64,000 nucleotides of DNA, taken from contig CP048715.1 in assembly GCA_022641835.1 (NCBI GenBank), positions 2,046,001 through 2,110,000 on the forward strand. The letters run 5' to 3'. The stretch's first letter is position 1. Each line of letters begins with the position of its first letter. Below, one piece after another: positions 8,721 to 16,767 of the stretch. Below the pieces are notes generated by a model. The model saw nothing but the letters and a program-made list of their open reading frames with translations, was not told the DNA's origin and did no database searches. A program made the translations under genes and the position numbers. The DNA is from Petasospora fabianii (lineage: Eukaryota > Ascomycota > Saccharomycetes > Phaffomycetales > Wickerhamomycetaceae).

Positions 8721-10256
8721 TTATGCTCTTTTGAAGCTTTCTGGCAATGACTCACTCACCCATTTAGTCTCACACACCTGCTTCGTTGTGATTCTCTTCT
8801 CCCTTCTTACCAACAGGTTCTCAACGATCCACTTTGCCTCATCCCAATCTTTACCACGCCAGGTCTCTCCCTTATTATCATCATCAAATATGGCCCAAGC
8901 CCACTCAATTCGTGCAATACGATGAGCAACTCGTGAACGAGCGCGGATAGATTTCGTTGGTGGTGGGTCAAATGGAAGACGACTTTCCATAATGGCGTAA
9001 AGCAATACACCAAGTGCCCAGCTGTCACTCTCCCTACCATCATATGGCAATCCAATAAGTAACTCTGGTGGAACGTAGTCTTCTGACCCACAACGTGTCG
9101 TGAGTAATGGGTTCTCTGGATCAATGGTTCTTGAGAGACCAAAGTCGGTGACGGTAACGATTGGCGTTGTCCCAAATTGGTCCATATAAACCAATCTGTC
9201 GAACGGAATATTCACAAGAATGTTCTCTAGCTTGATATCTCTGTGGACGATGTTGTGGTGATGGAGGTAGCTGATGGCACATGCGGTCTCTGCAAAGATT
9301 CTTCTAATAGTCGATGGTTTTAGATTATCTCTGTGCTTAGCTGCTAACTCGAAGAGATCTCCACCTTCACAAAGTGGAGTTATAATGCAGTACTTGTCCT
9401 CCGCCGAGCTCAGTGCCAATATTCTTATGATGGATGGATGGTCCAAGGCCTTCAAAACGTCCAACTCCCTTCGAAGAGAGCTCTCAACTCGTGTACGTGT
9501 TTCGCTTGATACTGGAAGCTCAATTACCTTAATTGCCACTTGACGGAGCTCAAAGGGTACTGTGCGATCAAGTGACTCTCCCATAACAACAGTGGAAAAA
9601 GACCCTGTTCCCAACTGCTTTCTCTGTCTCCAAATATGCCTGTTACCAGCGTTATCAACACCGGGGTAGAGAATATCGTTTGGCTGCTCTTTTGTGGCCG
9701 TGGCCGCTGGCTCTTCACGTTCGGATTGCTCTGGTTCTTCCTGGAAAGGTGTCGAGACAGTTCTTTTCTGTGGTGAACGGAGAGTTCCATTCAGTCGTGT
9801 GTTCAATGTGGTCTTGGATGCAGCGTTGGAGAAACGGTCGATCGAGTTCATAGAGCCATACTCCGAGATGTGGCGATTGACTGGTGATACGAGTGTTGAT
9901 GAGCCATTAATGGACGACGGTCTTGTTGACAGTGCGCCGTAGTTCTTCTTACGTGACCCAGAAGGGGTTCGTTGTGGAGCAAAGCCTGGTAACAAGGCTG
10001 ATGGAGCTTCAGATACAACAGGGGTCGGAAGTGACGATATGGAGTCAAAGTCTACTGAGAGCGGCGAGGTCGTACTTCCGTCTGGACTTGGAGATCGTGC
10101 TTCCGGAGAGATTGTTGGTCGCAAGCCGCCTTGTCGTGTGTGCTGGCGTGCTTGTGTCGGCTGTTCTGATGCCTTCGAGTCAAACAACTTACGGTACATT
10201 GACGACATTGTAGATGGGGAATCCCGCTCGGTGGATGGGTCTTTATTCTCAGGCAT
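8721..10256 (-). CDS. Serine/threonine protein kinase, PRR1/PRR2-like
   Basis: 511 residues from the ATG complementary to 10254-10256; an upstream in-frame TTG is not credible. The N-terminal about 200 residues are Ser/Thr/Pro-rich and likely phospho-regulated (several SP motifs: SPSP, TSPLS, RSPQK). The kinase domain runs from about residue 210 to the end: glycine loop GTGSFSTV (216-223), catalytic Lys in AIKV (243), HRDIKLEN (338-345), DFGLS (371-375) and a SEDYVPPE activation segment. All catalytic residues are present, so it should be active. Overall length, kinase placement at the C-terminus and the PPELL form resemble S. cerevisiae Prr1 (pheromone-response regulator), but I cannot separate PRR1 from neighbouring families by eye. 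It diverges from MED14 across an 878-bp gap. Confidence 0.8.
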   Translation of the reverse strand: MPENKDPSTERDSPSTMSSMYRKLFDSKASEQPTQARQHTRQGGLRPTISPEARSPSPDGSTTSPLSVDFDSISSLPTPVVSEAPSALLPGFAPQRTPSGSRKKNYGALSTRPSSINGSSTLVSPVNRHISEYGSMNSIDRFSNAASKTTLNTRLNGTLRSPQKRTVSTPFQEEPEQSEREEPAATATKEQPNDILYPGVDNAGNRHIWRQRKQLGTGSFSTVVMGESLDRTVPFELRQVAIKVIELPVSSETRTRVESSLRRELDVLKALDHPSIIRILALSSAEDKYCIITPLCEGGDLFELAAKHRDNLKPSTIRRIFAETACAISYLHHHNIVHRDIKLENILVNIPFDRLVYMDQFGTTPIVTVTDFGLSRTIDPENPLLTTRCGSEDYVPPELLIGLPYDGRESDSWALGVLLYAIMESRLPFDPPPTKSIRARSRVAHRIARIEWAWAIFDDDNKGETWRGKDWDEAKWIVENLLVRREKRITTKQVCETKWVSESLPESFKRA

Positions 10257-11134
10257 TATCGGGTGGGGAAAACCAGCACCAGAAACTTTCAATTGATCGA
10301 TTGAATGTGTGAGGATGCTTAGTATGAGGATATGAAAGTTTGTTGGTCTGATTCTGGCATCGGCGTGTACTGCTCCAAGTAATGAGGGCGGTAAGGAAGT
10401 GAGTACTTGAACGTCGTAGTCTTGAAGAACAGCGAACGGTCACAAATCGGTTGGTGCTCAGTATCTGACGGACCCTGGGAAAGAGAGGCGGACCTGCGGT
10501 GGCGAAGAGGGGAAGACGGTGGTTGGCGGTGACTAATGTGCTTGAGTAAACAAAGGCTCCCCCAGTTCTTGGTGAGGGAAGTGCTGGTCGCGATTTCTGT
10601 TCCGGGCGTGCCAGCCCAGCTGTAGTGTTATCTCTGGTCGCGTTGGAAGAGACTGAGAGACAAGTCATTTCGGTGGAGTAGACGAAGAGCTTCAGTGATA
10701 CTGTATGCTTAGCTTCGACTTCAAAGACATCGTTTATGATCAGCAGAGTTCCTTCCAGCTCTTCCAGCTCTCAACATCAAATCTGCCATTAAGTGACGGG
10801 CAAACTGCGCGAAACATCCGCTCCCAGACAACATCAACGACATCGACCATCACCTCCCAAGTGTGACTTATTGCGGTATCGGCATACAACGCATTGAGGA
10901 GCAGGAAAGGCGACTGCAGTCACTGGCTCAAAAACTCACTATACACCAAGGCTGACATCAAGTCGGGGCTCCGCCGATCATCATCGTCATCCACTTCTAC
11001 TTAATTTTCTGCATTTACATACAGACGAGTTGCCAGTCTAGTAGTACCATCATCAACAATCATCAGAAATTGGCCTATTGAGGCGGGCAGAACTCTTCAT
11101 CCATCAATATCATCATCACACATAGAACATCAAA
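10257..11134. other. Divergent intergenic region (kinase / MED14)
   Basis: About 880 bases without a gene. The MED14-proximal 300 bases are rich in CATCATC-type pyrimidine/adenine runs typical of a yeast 5' leader. The kinase-proximal half is GC-richer. No TATA or splice signal that I trust. Confidence 0.5.
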
Positions 11135-13633
11135 ATGGATACTGCAACAATGAAGGATCAGCAGTCACAGGTGCACCCTTCCCAGGGGCCACCAGAGATT
11201 CCCCATATCACTACCAACATCATTCCTCTCTCACAAATTCTCCGAAAGTTCGCAGAATCATCGTTTTCTGAACTGCAACAAGTGATTCAAACACAGCCCA
11301 ATAACGAAGCTAAAAAGAAGAGACTCCTTGAACTGATTGTGCGACTCCGTCAAGAGTACGTGAGGCTCTATGTGTTGACTAAGTGGTCAAGGACATCCGC
11401 CCAAGATTTCACCAAATTCATTGATATTCTCGTATGGCTCAAGGAACAAACATTCCATTTCAATAATCTCATATGGGGAACTAAATCACTCAACCAGAGC
11501 TTGCTCAGTGCCAAGCTTCCAAATCCAGACTTGATCACGGCCCTCGAGGTTTACACTAATGGCAGACCAACGCTCCCAACTCACAACTTCATTGAGCCAA
11601 AGATATCCACCAAGAAAGTTCTGAGTACTCTTAAGGAGCTCAATACTATCCTCTACATGAAGTATGCCACAGCAGATGATCTTCCTGAGGAGTTCACCAA
11701 TTACAGTATTAAGGATGGGAGAATCTACATCTATACCGAGGACTACAACTTACAAATATCGACCGCCGATGAGACCGGTCCATTCTTCCTCATATCATTC
11801 GAGTTCACGTTTGGAGACTTTGTTACAAGTCGTCATCTTATGAGGGTCTGCAATGAGACATTAAGAACTTCGGGATTCCAAGAACTCAAGAGACTTCTGA
11901 CGAACTACACTAACACCATGAAGCTTTACCTCATCCACCAGAAGCTCAGTCCAATGAAGATGATAAAGCACGTGTATCACCAGGATAAGTTCCAGATTGT
12001 GGTTCACTACTGGGTTAACAGCTTTGTCTTTAAGTATTCCTACATAGAGATTGGATTGAACAGGGCGAACAAGATTGTCTACAAATGGTTCAGGCAGGGT
12101 GAGTATATTGAGACTTTTGACGAGGTTCAGGACTTTGGTCTGTTCTTGAGAGACATCTATCACAGACACGCAACCTTCATTCTCGATCAAATCGACGACC
12201 TTACAGTCAACAAGTCCCTCCTACAAATCAACGAGCTTACTGGACTGTTTTACTTCAAGAACACAACACCAACACTCAATGCCTCGCTGAAGAAGCTCAA
12301 CATTGATGACTTCAAGAACATCAACGACAACTTGCAGTCCATCAGAATGGATGTGAAGTTTTTAAAAATTTCAACCATTCTTTCCGTTACTGGCTGGATT
12401 CCAAACGAGCTGATAAAGCTAAATCCACAAGAGCTAAAAAAGCTGCCGTCTCCAATCTTCCAACAGGAAAAGGCATACGCCCTGACCAAGAATATGAAGT
12501 TCTACACAAGAAAAGAGTGGCCCTCTAACTGGTTCCTCATTCTGTTTATTGACACCAAGGTCAAGTCATTCATTGGAAACATCAAGTCCATGCTAGGTCA
12601 GTGGACTCTCCAAGCACCTTCCGAGCTCAACATCGAGTCATTTGATTACAAGATTTCAAAGCAGCTGATTGACTATGTCTCCAAAAAGATCATGATCCAC
12701 CTTATCACCCAAGAGCTTCATGGCTCCACATATAAGGTATCCAAGGATGACACTATTGTGGTCAAGACCGACACTTTCATCAAGATCCCGAACACATCAA
12801 ACGTACTTTACATGACATTTAAGGTTGAGCCGGACAATAAGACGATGCTTGTGAAAGTGAAGGGAAAGCTTAATACAGAACTGACGCTTGAAGACTTTGC
12901 TATTGATCCGAGCGGTGTATTTGAGATATTTGAGGTGATTCATTTCCGCCGAACTTCCATTTTGGGCAATATTGTATCGAAGCTGGAGAGATTGGCTAAG
13001 ATCATTGAGCTGATCAACTACTTGAAGTTGGAGAAGATGAATTTGGTGAGTGTCAAACTTGACCAGGTTGTGTTTAAATATGGTGATCAAGTTTGTGTGT
13101 TGAAAGACAACTTCGACTTAGAATTACCAGCCAATAACCCACATAACTTGTGCTTGGTGTCGATCAAAGGGTATTTGGCTACCAAGGGCGTTGGTCACTT
13201 ATTCAAATATTTGCAAGATTCTAGAGAGCTTGTTACTAAGCTGAATGAAATCTCCGCGTCAGCACAGACAGAAAACCTCTCCACTTTCAAGACTGACAAG
13301 TTGAGGTATGAGGTTGTCACCAAAAGTTCATCCATGTTCAGCATCGTGTATTACATGGGCAACTGCAAATCCCGTGAGATTTTACAGATGAACATTCAGA
13401 TTAAGGCAAACGGTGGTACTTACCATTACTTTATTGGATTCGAGTCTTTGCAGTATGCCGAGTACTTGAAACAGGACCTCACATTAAAGGGCCCATTGTA
13501 TTCTTCCATGAAGTCTACTACTAAAATTACTCCACTGGTGAATGGTGTCATGGTTGATGAGGCTGGTCTTGGTCAAGTCATTGACTATTTCCACAACCGC
13601 ATCAAGGAAAACTCTACACCTGTTACTTCTTAG
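11135..13633 (+). CDS. RGR1: Mediator complex subunit 14 (RGR1)
   Basis: 832 residues. Med14 is the scaffold that links head, middle and tail of Mediator, the RNA polymerase II co-activator. The N-terminal MED14 domain is plain: ITTNIIPLSQILRKF, then LRQEYVRLYVLTKWS and LKEQTFHFNNLIWGTKSL (about residues 28-125), with NPDLITALEVYTNGRPTLPT following as in other fungal Rgr1 proteins. The rest is a long mixed alpha/beta repeat region without further named domains. At 832 residues it is clearly shorter than S. cerevisiae Rgr1 (1082), mainly at the C-terminus, which carries much of the tail-module contact. No frameshift is seen. The ATG at 11135 lies in a good A-rich context (CAAAATGG), and the methionine at codon 6 could be an alternative. 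Tail-to-tail with the complex I gene. Confidence 0.9.
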   Translation: MDTATMKDQQSQVHPSQGPPEIPHITTNIIPLSQILRKFAESSFSELQQVIQTQPNNEAKKKRLLELIVRLRQEYVRLYVLTKWSRTSAQDFTKFIDILVWLKEQTFHFNNLIWGTKSLNQSLLSAKLPNPDLITALEVYTNGRPTLPTHNFIEPKISTKKVLSTLKELNTILYMKYATADDLPEEFTNYSIKDGRIYIYTEDYNLQISTADETGPFFLISFEFTFGDFVTSRHLMRVCNETLRTSGFQELKRLLTNYTNTMKLYLIHQKLSPMKMIKHVYHQDKFQIVVHYWVNSFVFKYSYIEIGLNRANKIVYKWFRQGEYIETFDEVQDFGLFLRDIYHRHATFILDQIDDLTVNKSLLQINELTGLFYFKNTTPTLNASLKKLNIDDFKNINDNLQSIRMDVKFLKISTILSVTGWIPNELIKLNPQELKKLPSPIFQQEKAYALTKNMKFYTRKEWPSNWFLILFIDTKVKSFIGNIKSMLGQWTLQAPSELNIESFDYKISKQLIDYVSKKIMIHLITQELHGSTYKVSKDDTIVVKTDTFIKIPNTSNVLYMTFKVEPDNKTMLVKVKGKLNTELTLEDFAIDPSGVFEIFEVIHFRRTSILGNIVSKLERLAKIIELINYLKLEKMNLVSVKLDQVVFKYGDQVCVLKDNFDLELPANNPHNLCLVSIKGYLATKGVGHLFKYLQDSRELVTKLNEISASAQTENLSTFKTDKLRYEVVTKSSSMFSIVYYMGNCKSREILQMNIQIKANGGTYHYFIGFESLQYAEYLKQDLTLKGPLYSSMKSTTKITPLVNGVMVDEAGLGQVIDYFHNRIKENSTPVTS

Positions 13634-13813
13634 CTGTCTTAGCAAGGACAATGTACGATGATCAGGCATGTGTATTGGGTCATTTCGTGTAGTGTAGACA
13701 CACCAACCTTGTGATGAACAGCACAGGCTGAATAAATAATGAATAAATAATAAATAGTGGCTCACACAGAGTGCTTGTAAATAATTATACCTAAGGCCGT
13801 GGCGATGGCGAGC

Positions 13814-14134
13814 CTAGTAGTTGTATGGAAGTGGCTTGTCCAAGGAAGGAGGCACGTATCTTTCGAACTTTGTTCCGCCAGGTCTTGTTGGTGAAATGAA
13901 TGGGTCTGGATGTTTATACTTGGCGAGCATATCCTCGGTCTTCTCAATGAGTGCACGGAGCTCTTTTGGGTTTCCAACATCCTTGTAGAGATCGAATTGC
14001 GCTCTAATCTCCATGGCCTTGATACGGTAGTGGTCTCTTCTATTGATCCAATCTTTGGCTAATTTGAGGGAGCGACGGTACAGCGTCATGACAACGTGTC
14101 TGTTCTGCGGGGAGAAGGGCACCACACTGGACAT
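13814..14134 (-). CDS. NDUFB9: Complex I (NADH:ubiquinone oxidoreductase) accessory subunit NDUFB9
   Basis: 106 residues. An LYR-family protein of the mitochondrial complex I membrane arm. The LYR-type motif TLYRRSLK is at about residues 17-24, followed by the matching helix pairs DWINRRDHYR and RAQFDLYKDV. The NDUFB9-specific end HPDPFISPTRPGGTKFERY aligns with the mammalian H-P-x-P-Y-I-x-P-x-S-P-G-G-T-x-Y-E-R-Y block, separating it from the related NDUFA6. The protein lacks the long C-terminal extension of mammalian NDUFB9, as fungal forms do. There is no cleavable presequence. Its presence implies a proton-pumping complex I, absent from Saccharomyces but kept in Ogataea, Komagataella and Brettanomyces. 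It shares a 331-bp divergent promoter with FET3. Confidence 0.9.
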   Translation of the reverse strand: MSSVVPFSPQNRHVVMTLYRRSLKLAKDWINRRDHYRIKAMEIRAQFDLYKDVGNPKELRALIEKTEDMLAKYKHPDPFISPTRPGGTKFERYVPPSLDKPLPYNY

Positions 14135-14465
14135 TGTGCCTTGTATTCACGGTGTTTCTGATGATGAGTTGTGATCGTTATATGATAGCTTCTCCTCAAC
14201 TGACCCAATAGGCGGACTTGTTTTCGTCATGTGGGGGTCTTGAACATCCAACCCGCACTGCGAACCCGGGTAAAAATGGCAGCGAAGAGACGAATCGGGA
14301 AGTTACCGGATATGGCATTTGTTTCTTAGGAAAATCAAAAATGGGTGAATATCTAGGCGGCACCTTCTTCTTGCAGAGAATTTACTCCAGTTTACCACGG
14401 CGGGAACGTGGAAAAGCTCTTGACACTTACAAAGGAAAACTTCACAAGTAATAGGAGGCCTTAGG
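14135..14465. promoter_or_regulatory. Divergent NDUFB9/FET3 promoter with a Reb1-type site
   Basis: 331 bases between divergent genes. CGGGTAA at 14267-14273 matches the core bound by Reb1 in Saccharomyces. Its use here is inferred. GATA motifs occur near 14188, which may matter because fungal iron regulators are often GATA factors, but a single GATA has little weight. Confidence 0.4.
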
Positions 14466-16298
14466 ATGCTTCTGACGAAAACCTTGACTGCCTTGGCATC
14501 AATAGTGCCTTTGGCGCTTGCGAAAACACACACCTTCAACTACACAGCTGCATATGTGAAGGCTAACCCTGATGGCATGCACGAAAAGGAGGTGATCGGC
14601 TTCAATGGAGAGTGGCCACTCCCTGCCATTCATGTGAATAGAGGGGATCGAATCGAACTTTTTTTGACTAACGGCTTGAAAGAAAAAAACACATCATTGC
14701 ATTTCCATGGTCTCTTCATGGAGGGCCAGAACTACATGGATGGCCCACAGATGGTCACACAGTGTCCGATCCCACCCGGTGAAACGTTCCTCTACAACTT
14801 CACAGTAGGAGACCAGGTTGGATCATACTGGTACCACTCTCACTCAGGAGCACAATACGGAGATGGATTGAGAGGACCCTTGATCATTCACGATGACAGA
14901 GAACCATTTGATTACGACGAGGAAAAGGTTATCACTATTTCTGAAACATATCATGGTCAGTACGACAAGATTGCCAAAGAGTTCTTGAACAGGTACAACC
15001 CTACTGGTGCAGAACCAATACCACAGAACTTATTGTTGAACGAATCACAGAATGTTACAATCAACTTCGAGGCTGGGAAGACCTATCTTTTGAGAATAAT
15101 CAACATGGGGCTTTTCGTTTCCCAGTACCTTTACCTTGAAGATCACGAGTTCACCATTGTTGAGGTCGATGGTGTCTATGTTCAGCCATATACCGTTGAT
15201 TACTTGTACATGGCGGTTGCTCAGAGGTACACCGTGCTCGTCAAGGCAAAGTCCGACCCGAAAAAGAACTACGCTTTTATGCAGAAGTTCGATAACACAA
15301 TGTTGGATGTGATTCCTCCTGAACTGAAATTGGAAGTCACCAACTATGTTGTCTATGACGAATCCCTGCCATTGCCTAAGCCATTCCATTTCAGCTCTGA
15401 GGAGACATTCAATGAGTTCAATTTAAGACCTCTTGAGGACATTGAGCTCTTTGATGAACCAGATTACAGAATCACGCTCGATGTCATTATGGACAACTTG
15501 GGTGATGGCGTAAACTATGCGTTCTTCAATAACCTCACATATGTCGAACCAAAGGTCCCAACTCTTTTGACCGTTATGAGCGCTGGCAAGGATGCCGTAA
15601 AGCAGCAAATATACGGTTCCAACACCCACTCTTACGTCTTGCAACCAAATGATGTTGTCGAAATTGTGGTAAACAACAAAGATACTGGTAGACACCCATT
15701 CCATTTGCATGGACATGTTTTCCAGATGGTCCAAAAGTCACCAGCTTTCGATGATGATAATCCAATCTCTTACGACCCGGAGAATCACGACGCATTCCCA
15801 AAATACCCATTGCTTAGAGACACAGCCATTTTGGAACCAAATGGATACATGGTTCTCAGATTTAAGGCTGATAACCCAGGTGTATGGTTCTTCCATTGCC
15901 ACGTGGATTGGCATTTGGAGCAGGGATTGGCCATCACGTTGATCGAAGATCCTCTCTCTATCCAGAAGCAAGTTTTACCAGAGGGTTTCACTGATATCTG
16001 TGATGCCGGTGGTATCCGTAGTAAGGGTAATGCTGCTGGTAATAGTGTGGATTTCTTTGACTTGACTGGTGAACGTGTACAGCCAAAGCCATTGCCAGAA
16101 GGGTTCACATTGAAGGGTTATATCGCATTTTTCATCTCGACAGTGATGGGTCTTTATGGTATCTACTCCATTATTCAATATGGTCTGGAGGATAGTATTC
16201 AGGATGACAAGGAGGTGTTCCGTAACTTGGAGAACATTTTGAAAAAGAATAACCTTTTGGAGACACCGGCCGCTGCTAATGAGAACACGCGCCTGTGA
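14466..16298 (+). CDS. FET3: Cell-surface multicopper ferroxidase FET3
   Basis: 610 residues. Oxidises Fe(II) to Fe(III) at the plasma membrane for uptake by the partner permease Ftr1, which is not in this window. Signal peptide at 1-20 (LTALASIVPLALA). Three cupredoxin domains hold the copper ligands: LHFHGL (H79/H81), WYHSHSG (H124/H126), HPFHLHGH (about 410) and the C-terminal FHCHVDWHLEQG (about 477) that serves the type 1 and trinuclear sites. A single C-terminal transmembrane helix (about 550-572, YIAFFISTVMGLYGIYSII) is followed by a short cytoplasmic tail, the Fet3/Fet5 type I topology. Several N-glycosylation sequons (NYT, NTS, NFT, NES) are present. All copper ligands are intact and the length is normal (S. 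cerevisiae 636). A vacuolar Fet5 role cannot be excluded. Confidence 0.95.
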   Translation: MLLTKTLTALASIVPLALAKTHTFNYTAAYVKANPDGMHEKEVIGFNGEWPLPAIHVNRGDRIELFLTNGLKEKNTSLHFHGLFMEGQNYMDGPQMVTQCPIPPGETFLYNFTVGDQVGSYWYHSHSGAQYGDGLRGPLIIHDDREPFDYDEEKVITISETYHGQYDKIAKEFLNRYNPTGAEPIPQNLLLNESQNVTINFEAGKTYLLRIINMGLFVSQYLYLEDHEFTIVEVDGVYVQPYTVDYLYMAVAQRYTVLVKAKSDPKKNYAFMQKFDNTMLDVIPPELKLEVTNYVVYDESLPLPKPFHFSSEETFNEFNLRPLEDIELFDEPDYRITLDVIMDNLGDGVNYAFFNNLTYVEPKVPTLLTVMSAGKDAVKQQIYGSNTHSYVLQPNDVVEIVVNNKDTGRHPFHLHGHVFQMVQKSPAFDDDNPISYDPENHDAFPKYPLLRDTAILEPNGYMVLRFKADNPGVWFFHCHVDWHLEQGLAITLIEDPLSIQKQVLPEGFTDICDAGGIRSKGNAAGNSVDFFDLTGERVQPKPLPEGFTLKGYIAFFISTVMGLYGIYSIIQYGLEDSIQDDKEVFRNLENILKKNNLLETPAAANENTRL

Positions 16299-16767
16299 TC
16301 TTTCACCTCACTAATCTGCTTTTAGAGTTCAACTAGTTGGTATACTGCTAATGCACACATGCTAATGAAGCTAGGCATCATAGTCGTAGCTTCTAGCCCA
16401 TTTCAATTCTCTGCTGGCCATTAACTTGTGATCATGACAGACACGAAAGCTGCTCAGAAATGAATTAACAACTGGAGCTGGTCATTCATAGCACATTATC
16501 CCTGAGACAGTGTATGGTTTTTCTGATCTGTTACTGAGGCGTCTTAAATACATCGCTGTGGGCCACTGTTGATGGCATAAGCGCTAGATCGGCAGGGGAC
16601 ACTTTCCCTTCTCCGTGTTTTGTGACAATTTCCCCTGCCATCTCCCTTATCAAAACTGGGGCTCCAGAAAACAGGTCTAGATTAAGGAAAAGGATATATT
16701 TCTGAGAGGAAGGTTTGCTTATGCCTATTAAATCATAAGCGCCTCACTCCAAACGTTTCAAACTCGC
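16299..16767. other. Intergenic region upstream of the CLASP/TOG-like gene
   Basis: About 470 bases after FET3. It contains FET3 3' flank and the promoter of the next gene. No RNA gene or repeat seen. The exact right boundary depends on the proposed first exon at 16768. Confidence 0.5.

Noticed and set aside
14157-14202. TGATGATGAG...CTGA as a box C/D snoRNA
   Set aside because: C-like and D-like boxes are only about 40 nt apart, with no second pair or terminal stem. It lies in the NDUFB9 leader and promoter.
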